DNA from: Streptomyces griseoruber
GTDB taxonomy: Bacteria; Actinomycetota; Actinomycetes; Streptomycetales; Streptomycetaceae
Assembly (NCBI RefSeq): GCF_001514205.1
Contig: NZ_KQ948769.1
Span: forward strand, 27,455-91,454
Direction: 5' to 3'
DNA: 64,000 nt
Shown: one piece after another, positions 57,651 to 64,000 of the stretch
How positions within the stretch are numbered: the stretch's first letter is position 1
Layout of the letters: each line of letters opens with the position of its first letter
Made by a program: the position numbers and the translations under genes
The notes under the pieces: model-generated
Seen by the model: the letters and a program-made list of their open reading frames with translations, nothing else
What the model was told of the DNA's origin: nothing
The model's database searches: none

Positions 57651-57971
57651 ATGGCCTGGGTCCTGCTCGTCCTCGCCGGTCTGCTCGAAGTCGGCTGGTC
57701 GATCGGTATGAAGTACACCGACGGTTTCACCCGGCTCGTGCCCAGTGTGCTCACCGGCGCCGGGATCGTCACCAGCATGCTGCTGCTGTCGTACGCCGCC
57801 CGTTCCCTGCCCATCGGTACCGCCTACGGCGTCTGGGTGGGGATCGGGGCGGCCGGTGCGGCGGTGCTCGGAATGGCGGTGCTGGGGGAGCCCGTCACCG
57901 CCGCCCGGATCTTCTTCGTCGCCCTGCTGCTGGTCGCCGTGATCGGTCTCAAGGCGACCAGCGGGCACTAG
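57651..57971 (+). CDS. sugE: SMR guanidinium exporter SugE/Gdx
   Basis: A 106-residue small multidrug resistance protein with four helices. Glu13 in AGLLEVGWSIGMKYTDGF is the proton/substrate-binding residue, and the GWSIGMK segment is typical of the Gdx (SugE) rather than the Qac branch. It exports guanidinium in exchange for protons (established for Gdx). The guanidine-III riboswitch in its leader agrees. CGGAGGTG precedes ATG 57651. Its stop overlaps that of the convergent penicillin-binding protein gene. Confidence 0.95.
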   Translation: MAWVLLVLAGLLEVGWSIGMKYTDGFTRLVPSVLTGAGIVTSMLLLSYAARSLPIGTAYGVWVGIGAAGAAVLGMAVLGEPVTAARIFFVALLLVAVIGLKATSGH

Positions 57972-60370
57972 TCCAGTTCCCTGCGGGTCGTGAGCTGCGT
58001 CCCCGTCCCCGTCGTCGTGCCCTGTGAGCCGCCCGGGGTGCCGGTGTCGCCGGTGCCGGTGGTGGTGCCCGCGTCGCCGGTGCCGGTGGTGGTGCCCGCG
58101 TCGCCGGTGCCGGTGGTGGTGCCGGCGTCGGTGGTGCCGCCGTCGGTGGTGCCGGTGGAGGTGCTCCCGTCGGTGGTGCCGCCGGAGCCGTCCGTGCCGG
58201 AGGTGGCCGAGCCGCCGTCCGTGGTGCCGCCGCTGGTCTGGCCCTGGGTCTGGCCCTGCGTCTGGCCCTGGGTGTCCTGCCCGCCGGGGGTGGCGTCGTC
58301 GCCGGTGGTGGCGCTCGGGGAGGACGGGCTGGAGGGGATGCCGGTGTCCGCGGAGCCGGCCTGGAGGTCGAGGTCGAAGTCGTGGGCCGTGGTGCCCTTC
58401 AGGGCCTCCTTGGTGAACTGCGCCCAGATCTCGGTGGGCGCGCCGCCGCCGTTGATGCGGGCCAGTCCCATGGCGCCCTTGAGGGACTTGTGGGCGGCGG
58501 TCTCGGGGTCCTGGCCCATCACGGCGACGACGGTGGCGAGATCGGGGGTGTACCCGGCGAACCAGGCGGCCTGGTCCTCCTCGGCGGTGCCGGTCTTGCC
58601 GGCGGCGGGGCGGCCGGCGGCGAGGGCGGCGGTGGCGGTGCCCTGGTTGACCACGCTCCGCAGGACGGAGGTGGTGGTGTCGGCGGCCTCGCGGCTGACG
58701 GCCTGGGTGGTCTTGCGCTTCGGCAGCTCGACCGTCCGGCCGTCCTTGGTGACCTTCTCGATGATCGTGTACGTGCCGTGCTTGCCGTGGTTGGCGAGCG
58801 TGGCGTACGCCTCGGCCATGTCGAGGACGCTCGCGGTGGCGGTGCCGAGCGCGATGGACGGGTACGGCTGGAGGTCGGGGGTGTCGGTGGGCAGGCCCAG
58901 GGCGATCGCGGTCTGCTTGACCTTGGAGGGGCCGACGTCGACGGCCATCTGCGCGTACACCGAGTTCACGGACTTGTCGGTGGCCTGGCGCACGGTGATG
59001 TTGCCGTAGTTGACGTAGTCCTCGTTCTCGGGGGCGTAGCTGCCGCCGCTCCAGCCCTGGACGGGGCGCCTGTTGGTGCCGTCGTAGACCGTGTTCGGGG
59101 TGATGGTGCGGCCGTCCTGGGTGGTGGAGTCGTTCTCGACGGCGGAGGTGAACACGAACGGCTTGAAGGTGGAGCCGACCTGGAAGTCCTGGCGGGTGGC
59201 GTTGTTGGTGTACTGCTTGATGTAGTCGATGCCGCCGTACATGGCGAGGATCTTGCCGGTCCTGGGGTCGACGGCGGCGCCGCCCGCGCGGACGTAGGTG
59301 TCGACCTTGCGGTTCTTCTTGTCGAGCTTGTCCATCAACTTGTCGTTGACGGCCTCGACGAAGGCGTTCTGCTTCTTCTTCTGGATGGTGGTGGTGATCT
59401 GGTAGCCGCCCGCGTCGAGCTGCTCCTGGGTGACGATCTTGTTGTCGAGGAGGTAGTCCTTGATGGCGTTGACGAGGTAGCCGCGCTGTCCGGACATACC
59501 GGTGGCGGCGCCCGAGGTCTCCTTCGGCGTGGGGAACTTCATGCCCTCGCGCTTGGACTCGTCGAGCCAGCCCTTCTTGACCATGCCGTCGAGGACGTAG
59601 TTCCAGCGGGCCTGGGCGGCCTTCTTGTTCTCCGGGTGCGCGATCACGTCGTACTCGCTGGGCGCGTTGACCAGCGCGGCGAGGTACGCGCCCTGTTCGG
59701 CGGTCAGCTCGGCGGCGTCGATGCCGTAGTAGGCCTTGGCGGCGGCCTGGATGCCGTACGCGTTGCGGCCGAAGTAGCTGGTGTTGAGGTAGCCCTCGAG
59801 GATCTCGTCCTTGGACTTCTCGCGGTCCAGCTTGATCGCGATGAAGAACTCCTTCACCTTGCGCTTGGCGGTCTGCTCCTGCGCGAGGTAGTAGTTCTTG
59901 ACGTACTGCTGGGTGATCGTGGAGCCGGACTGCTTGCCCTTGCCGGTGACGGTGTTCCAGCCGGCCCGCAGCATGGCCTTGGGGTCGACCGCGGACTCGG
60001 TGTAGAAGTCGCGGTCCTCCGCGGCGAGGATCGCGTACCGGGCGTCCTTGGAGATCTGTGAGAGGTCGACGTTCTCGCGGTTGATCTCACCGTCGCGGGC
60101 GATCTCGCTGCCGTCCGCGTAGAGGTAGACGTTGGACTGCTTGGTGGCGAGCGCGTTGGCCGGGGGGATCTTGACCGTGGAGTAGCCCAGGTAGAACAGG
60201 CCGATGAGGAGGAGCACGCCCAGGACGAAGGTGGTGAGCACCATCCGCCAGGTGGGGATCAGCCGCCGCCAACCGGTGCGCTTGGGGCGCTTGGACATCT
60301 TGGCCTCCCCCGGTTGTTCACTCGGTGCCCAGCCCTCGGTCGGCTGCTGCGGCTGCGGCTCGTCGCTCAT
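57968..60370 (-). CDS. Bifunctional penicillin-binding protein (glycosyltransferase-transpeptidase)
   Basis: An 800-residue class A PBP that polymerises and cross-links peptidoglycan outside the membrane. After a cytosolic start and one membrane helix (residues 44-62) comes the GT51 domain with catalytic Glu118 (AAEDRDFYTE) and GSTITQQYVKNYYL. The transpeptidase domain follows, with the active-site serine in GSTFKPF, SVN in KSVNSVYAQ and KTGTAEED. The last 100 or so residues are Thr/Gly/Asp-rich repeats. I use ATG 60370; ATG 60298, with a better GGGGGAGG site, would give 776 residues. Confidence 0.94.
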   Translation of the reverse strand: MSDEPQPQQPTEGWAPSEQPGEAKMSKRPKRTGWRRLIPTWRMVLTTFVLGVLLLIGLFYLGYSTVKIPPANALATKQSNVYLYADGSEIARDGEINRENVDLSQISKDARYAILAAEDRDFYTESAVDPKAMLRAGWNTVTGKGKQSGSTITQQYVKNYYLAQEQTAKRKVKEFFIAIKLDREKSKDEILEGYLNTSYFGRNAYGIQAAAKAYYGIDAAELTAEQGAYLAALVNAPSEYDVIAHPENKKAAQARWNYVLDGMVKKGWLDESKREGMKFPTPKETSGAATGMSGQRGYLVNAIKDYLLDNKIVTQEQLDAGGYQITTTIQKKKQNAFVEAVNDKLMDKLDKKNRKVDTYVRAGGAAVDPRTGKILAMYGGIDYIKQYTNNATRQDFQVGSTFKPFVFTSAVENDSTTQDGRTITPNTVYDGTNRRPVQGWSGGSYAPENEDYVNYGNITVRQATDKSVNSVYAQMAVDVGPSKVKQTAIALGLPTDTPDLQPYPSIALGTATASVLDMAEAYATLANHGKHGTYTIIEKVTKDGRTVELPKRKTTQAVSREAADTTTSVLRSVVNQGTATAALAAGRPAAGKTGTAEEDQAAWFAGYTPDLATVVAVMGQDPETAAHKSLKGAMGLARINGGGAPTEIWAQFTKEALKGTTAHDFDLDLQAGSADTGIPSSPSSPSATTGDDATPGGQDTQGQTQGQTQGQTSGGTTDGGSATSGTDGSGGTTDGSTSTGTTDGGTTDAGTTTGTGDAGTTTGTGDAGTTTGTGDTGTPGGSQGTTTGTGTQLTTRRELD
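58047..58127 (-). repeat. Three 27-bp tandem units in the PBP tail
   Basis: Three copies of a 27-bp unit encode DAGTTTGTG three times at the C-terminus of the PBP (the third unit varies slightly). They are in frame and do not break the gene. Confidence 0.9.
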
Positions 60371-60583
60371 GTGCTGCTCGGACTCCTGTTTCGCGTCGTA
60401 CGTTCCCGTACGCCTCGTACGCCATCTGTGCCCCCTGTTGGAGACTCTCGCACCAAGCGTTCCGTTCCCGGCAATCGGCACGCGTTGTGCCGGAAAACGC
60501 GTGGCACGTCACTGTGCCTGCGGGCTAGGCTCCTGCGCTTCGGTGTCGTAGAGGTGGACGAGCGGGCGAGGAGGAAGGTTGCC

Positions 60584-61384
60584 GTGGGTTCGGCGCGGTT
60601 GTACGCGGCCGTCGCAGCGGGGGGTTTCAGAAGGTACGCGACCTATCGGGCGGCCACTGCCGCGGGGGTGTTCACCAACACGGTTTTCGGCCTGATCCTC
60701 GTCTACACATACCTGGCGTTGTGGGACGAGCGGCCGCACCTCGGGGGCTATGACCAGGCCCAGGCGGTGACGTTCGTGTGGCTGGGGCAGGCGTTGTACG
60801 CGACGCTGGCGATCCAGGGCGGCGGCTTCGAGATCGATCTCATGGAGCGTATCCGTACGGGTGACATCGCGATCGACCTCTACCGTCCGGCGGATCTTCA
60901 GGCGTGGTGGCTGGCGAACGACATGGGGCGGGCGGTGTTCCAGTTGCTGGGGCGCGGTGTGATCCCTTTCGCGTTCGGGGTGTTGTGCTTCCCGACCGCT
61001 CTTCCGGGTGATCCGGGGACCTGGCTGGCCTTTCTGGTCACGCTGGTGCTCGCGATGATCGTCAGTTTCGCGATCCGGTTCCTGGTGGCGCTGAGCGGGT
61101 TCTGGCTGATGGACGGCACGGGCGCGTTGCAGGTGCTGATGGTCACGGGGATCTTCTGCTCGGGGATGACGCTGCCGCTGAACGCGTTCCCGGGGGCGCT
61201 GGGCGAGGCCGTACGGGCGCTGCCGTGGGCGGCGCAGCTGCAGATGCCCGCCGATGTGCTGATGGGGGAGGCGGATCCGCTGCCGGTGTTCGTCTTCCAG
61301 GCGGCGTGGGCGGTGGCACTGCTGACGGCGGGGCGGCTGGTGCAGTCGGCGGCGACGCGGCGGGTGGTGGTGCAGGGTGGCTGA
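60584..61384 (+). CDS. ABC-2 type exporter permease, first copy
   Basis: A 266-residue membrane protein with six helices and the start FRRYATYRAATAAGVFTNTVFGLILVYTYLALW, like the ABC-2/DUF990 permeases. GTG 60584 has GGAGGAAGG upstream. It overlaps the second permease gene by 8 bases. With the second permease and the ATPase it makes one exporter; the substrate is unknown. TAGGCT at about 60527 is a likely -10 element for the operon. The operon is divergent from the PBP gene. Confidence 0.9.
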   Translation: MGSARLYAAVAAGGFRRYATYRAATAAGVFTNTVFGLILVYTYLALWDERPHLGGYDQAQAVTFVWLGQALYATLAIQGGGFEIDLMERIRTGDIAIDLYRPADLQAWWLANDMGRAVFQLLGRGVIPFAFGVLCFPTALPGDPGTWLAFLVTLVLAMIVSFAIRFLVALSGFWLMDGTGALQVLMVTGIFCSGMTLPLNAFPGALGEAVRALPWAAQLQMPADVLMGEADPLPVFVFQAAWAVALLTAGRLVQSAATRRVVVQGG

Positions 61385-62225
61385 GGACCTCCGGTTCGCC
61401 GAACCGGGCCGGCCCGCCGTCGTCCTGGAGGGGCTGCGGACCTATCGGATGATCGCCGGGATGTGGATCCGTTCCACGATGGCCTACCGGGCGTCGTTCG
61501 TGATGACGGCGCTCGGCGGGGCGCTGGTGACCGGTCTGGACTTTGTCGCGATCTTGCTGATGTTCTCCCGGGTGGACAGCCTCGGCGGCTACGCGCTGCC
61601 CGAGGTCGCCCTGCTGTACGGGCTGTCGGCCACGTCCTTCGGGATCGCTGACCTGGCGATGGGTTCGGCGGGCCGGCTGGGCACGCGCGTGCGGGACGGC
61701 ACGCTGGACACGCTGCTGGTGCGGCCGGCGCCGGTGCTGGCGCAGGTCGCCGCGGACCGGTTCGCGCTGCGCCGGCTGGGCCGGATCACCCAGGGGGCCG
61801 TCGTCCTCGGGTACGCCCTTCTCGCCCTGGACGTGCACTGGACGGCGGCGAAGGTGCTGCTGCTGCCGGTGACGGTGGTGTGCGGCGGGGTGATCTTCTC
61901 CGCGGTGTTCGTGGCGGGCGCGTCGTTCCAGTTCGTGGCGCAGGACGCCGCCGAGGTGCAGAGCGCGTTCACGTACGGCGGTCAGACGCTGTTGCAGTAT
62001 CCGCCGACGGTGTTCGGCAAGGAGCTGGTGCGCGGGGTGACGTTCATGTTCCCGCTGGCCTTCGTCAACTGGGTGCCCGCCGCCTATGTGCTGGACCGGC
62101 CGTATCCGCTGGGGCTGCCGCAGTGGGCGGCGTTCGCCCCGCCGCTGGTGGCGGTGGGGTGCTGGGTGCTGGCCGGGCTGGCGTGGCGGGCGGGACTCAG
62201 GTCGTATCGGAGCACGGGGAGTTGA
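61377..62225 (+). CDS. ABC-2 type exporter permease, second copy
   Basis: A 282-residue permease with about six helices (GMWIRSTMAYRASFVMTALGGALVTGLDFVAILL ...). It is of the same family as the preceding permease, and the two probably form a heterodimer. GTG 61377 overlaps the previous gene, and the ATPase gene starts two bases behind its stop. Confidence 0.9.
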   Translation: MAEDLRFAEPGRPAVVLEGLRTYRMIAGMWIRSTMAYRASFVMTALGGALVTGLDFVAILLMFSRVDSLGGYALPEVALLYGLSATSFGIADLAMGSAGRLGTRVRDGTLDTLLVRPAPVLAQVAADRFALRRLGRITQGAVVLGYALLALDVHWTAAKVLLLPVTVVCGGVIFSAVFVAGASFQFVAQDAAEVQSAFTYGGQTLLQYPPTVFGKELVRGVTFMFPLAFVNWVPAAYVLDRPYPLGLPQWAAFAPPLVAVGCWVLAGLAWRAGLRSYRSTGS

Positions 62226-62227
62226 CG

Positions 62228-62281
62228 GTGGACAGGGAGTCGGTGGTGGACAGGGAGTCGGTGGTGGACAGGGAGTCTTCG
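62228..62281 (+). repeat. Three tandem 18-bp units at the start of the ABC ATPase gene
   Basis: GTGGACAGGGAGTCGGTG occurs twice and a variant ending TTCG once. Each unit has a GTG and a GGGAG, so several starts are possible. Confidence 0.9.
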
Positions 62282-63265
62282 GTGGACGCTTTCATCGAAC
62301 TGGACCGCGTGGAGAAGGTCTTCGACGTGCGGAAGAAGACCGGCTTCCTGAAGCGGGAGGTGCGGCGGGTGCGGGCGGTCGACGCGATCTCGTTCACCGT
62401 GGCGCGCGGGGAGATGGTCGGCTACATCGGGCCGAACGGCGCGGGGAAGTCGACGACGATCAAGATGCTGACCGGCATCCTGGTGCCGAGCGGCGGCCGG
62501 CTGCGGGTGGCGGGCATCGATCCGTCGCGGGAGCGGACCCGGCTGGCGCACCGCATCGGGGTGGTGTTCGGTCAGCGGACGACGCTCTGGTGGGACCTCC
62601 CGCTCATCGACTCCTACCGGCTGATGCACCGCATGTACCGCATCCCGGACGCCCGGTACCGCGAGAACCTCGACCGTCTGGTCGAACTCCTGGAGCTGGA
62701 GGCCCTGTTGGACGTCCCCGTGCGTCAGCTCTCGCTCGGCCAGCGGATGCGCGGCGACATCGCGGCGGCCCTGCTGCACGACCCCGACGTGCTCTATCTG
62801 GACGAGCCGACGATCGGTCTGGACGTCGTCTCCAAGGCGCGGGTGCGGGAGTTCCTGCGGGAGCTGAACGCCGAGCGCGGCACGACGGTCCTGCTCACCA
62901 CCCACGATCTCCAGGACATCGAGCAGTTGTGCTCGCGGGTCATGGTCATCGACCACGGGCGTCTGGTCTACGACGGGGGGCTCGCCGGGCTGCACCAGGC
63001 GGGGGAGAGCGAGCGGACCCTGGTGGTGGACCTGGAGCGGGAGCTGCCGCCGATCGGGGTGGCCGGCGCGCAGGTGGTGAAGGTGGAGGGGCCCCGGCAG
63101 TGGCTGGCGTTCCCGGCGTCGGCGTCGGCGGCCCCGCTGGTGGCGCGGATCGCGGCGGAGTATCCGCTGGTGGACCTGTCGGTGCGCGAGCCCGACATCG
63201 AGGCCGTCATCGCACGGATGTATGTCGAACGGGAGACCGTAGTGCCGGGTGCCCAGAGCTCGTAG
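62228..63265 (+). CDS. ABC transporter ATPase
   Basis: A 345-residue nucleotide-binding protein. Walker A is GPNGAGKSTT, the signature LSLGQRMRGD, Walker B DVLYLDEPT with IGLDV, and the switch histidine TTHDLQDIEQL. It drives the two preceding permeases. The N-terminus carries three 18-bp repeats (VDRESV units), each with a GTG; GTG 62228 with GGGGAG upstream is the best start, but later GTGs in the repeat are also possible. A C-terminal domain of about 90 residues with an ACT-like pattern follows the ATPase core. Confidence 0.93.
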   Translation: MDRESVVDRESVVDRESSVDAFIELDRVEKVFDVRKKTGFLKREVRRVRAVDAISFTVARGEMVGYIGPNGAGKSTTIKMLTGILVPSGGRLRVAGIDPSRERTRLAHRIGVVFGQRTTLWWDLPLIDSYRLMHRMYRIPDARYRENLDRLVELLELEALLDVPVRQLSLGQRMRGDIAAALLHDPDVLYLDEPTIGLDVVSKARVREFLRELNAERGTTVLLTTHDLQDIEQLCSRVMVIDHGRLVYDGGLAGLHQAGESERTLVVDLERELPPIGVAGAQVVKVEGPRQWLAFPASASAAPLVARIAAEYPLVDLSVREPDIEAVIARMYVERETVVPGAQSS

Positions 63266-63274
63266 GCTGCTGGC

Positions 63275-63982
63275 ATGACCGACGACGCCGCAGTCCCGGA
63301 CCTGAGAGCATCCGACGCCGACCGTGAACGGGTCGCCGAGGTCCTGCGGGACGCCCTGGCCGAGGGACGCCTCGACATGGCGGAGTTCGAGGAGCGGCTG
63401 GAACAGACGTACCGGGCGCGGACGTACGGCGAGTTGGCGCCGATCACCCGGGACCTGCCGGCCGCCGGGGTCGTGCCCGCCGTCTCCCTGCGCAAGGAGC
63501 CGGTGGCGGAGGGAGGCTGGACCGGGCGGACGGTGGACGGCGAGGGTTCGTCGAGCTGGGCCGTCGCGGTGCTGTCGGGGTTCCAGCGCAAGGGGCGCTG
63601 GACCGTGCCCCGGCGGTTCACCGCGGTCGCCTTCTGGGGCGGCGGGGAGATCGATCTGCGCGAGGCGGACTTCGCGGCCGGTGAGGTCGAGATCACCTGT
63701 GTGGCGATCATGGGCGGGATCCAGATCGTGGTGCCGCCCGGGGTGGAGGTCGTGGTCCGGGGCATCGGGATCATGGGGGGCTTCGACCAGCGGGAGACGG
63801 GGGTGCCGGGGGAACCGGGGGCGCCCCGGGTGATCGTGAGCGGGTTCGCGTTCTGGGGCGGCGTGGGGGTGGAGCGGAAGCTGAGCCGGGCGGCGCGCCG
63901 GCAGGCGAAGCTGGAGCGGAGGGCCGCGCGGGCGGAGCTGCGCGAGGGCCGCCGGGACCGGCACCGGCACCTGGGTCACTGA
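63275..63982 (+). CDS. DUF1707 protein with LiaF-like C-terminal domain
   Basis: A 235-residue protein. Residues 8-60 are the DUF1707 unit (LRASDADRERVAEVLRDALAEGRLDMAEFEERLEQTYRARTYGELAPI). The second half resembles the cell-wall-active antibiotic response domain of LiaF (VAFWGGGEIDLREADF, VAIMGGIQIVVPPGVEVVV, IGIMGGFDQR). The tail is Arg-rich. Such proteins are linked to envelope stress in actinobacteria. ATG 63275 has TAGGCT some six bases upstream, inside the previous stop codon region, so a leaderless message is likely. Confidence 0.87.
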   Translation: MTDDAAVPDLRASDADRERVAEVLRDALAEGRLDMAEFEERLEQTYRARTYGELAPITRDLPAAGVVPAVSLRKEPVAEGGWTGRTVDGEGSSSWAVAVLSGFQRKGRWTVPRRFTAVAFWGGGEIDLREADFAAGEVEITCVAIMGGIQIVVPPGVEVVVRGIGIMGGFDQRETGVPGEPGAPRVIVSGFAFWGGVGVERKLSRAARRQAKLERRAARAELREGRRDRHRHLGH

Positions 63983-64000
63983 GCCCCGGAGGCACGACGG

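Noticed and set aside
58047..58127. Regular repeats as a possible CRISPR array
   Set aside because: Units are contiguous without spacers and encode in-frame amino-acid repeats.

Overview
The window is a piece of a high-GC actinobacterial chromosome, almost certainly Streptomyces. Coding regions have strong G/C bias at third positions, GTG and TTG starts and leaderless genes are common, and several genes are Streptomyces hallmarks: an SsgA-like cell-division protein, the DasR-type GlcNAc PTS genes, a DUF3618/GroES-like pair and the clpS-DUF2017 pair. From memory, the gene order runs collinear with and opposite to S. coelicolor SCO2951 down to about SCO2893; I could not check this against a database.

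Layout. 1-4.9 kb: malic enzyme, HU, murA (reverse), a YqgE/UPF0301 protein and a DUF3039 protein. 4.9-12.4 kb: an odd spacer with a small ORF and regulatory repeats, a GH20 beta-N-acetylhexosaminidase, then a translationally coupled xanthine-dehydrogenase-type operon (FAD, 2Fe-2S and Mo subunits plus a tiny membrane protein). 12.4-23 kb: a decayed P-loop kinase gene, a duplicated SUKH-4-like protein, a large secreted nuclease, tRNA-Cys, an MFS exporter, a RHH/Doc toxin-antitoxin pair, an SF2 helicase, an IclR regulator and a Lon-domain protein. 23-32.8 kb: an ArsR-type repressor with a clear palindromic operator, an AsnC/Lrp regulator divergent from hppD, a TagC-like propeller protein, a TPR protein, a GlcD-type oxidase, SsgG and two RDD membrane proteins. 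33-45.4 kb: an M6 secreted protease, an Mrr-like nuclease with membrane segments, NAD salvage (pncA, pncB), clpS, an amino-acid permease, and the CysO/CysM/Mec+ cysteine pathway with a cysteine leader peptide. 45.6-54.7 kb: a sedolisin protease, a lipoprotein, a broken PemK/MazF-like gene, a metallo-beta-lactamase protein, nagE2/nagE1/nagF with two DasR-like operators, RNase PH and RdgB. 54.7-64 kb: an unusual tRNA-Leu(UAG) lying directly behind two tandem HNH nuclease genes, Bcp, a GroES-like protein, a guanidine-III riboswitch with its SugE/Gdx exporter, a bifunctional penicillin-binding protein, a three-gene ABC-2 exporter and a DUF1707 protein.

Functional links. Extracellular or cytosolic hexosaminidase and the PTS genes together suggest use of chitin/GlcNAc. 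The cysteine genes form a protein-bound sulfide route (CysO thiocarboxylate, CysM, Mec+ protease) under probable translational attenuation. HppD with its AsnC-type neighbour handles tyrosine catabolism. SugE is controlled by free guanidinium. Most of the window is ordinary core genome. The less ordinary pieces are the HNH-HNH-tRNA unit, the CysO C-terminal extension, several short tandem repeats and two recent gene decays.
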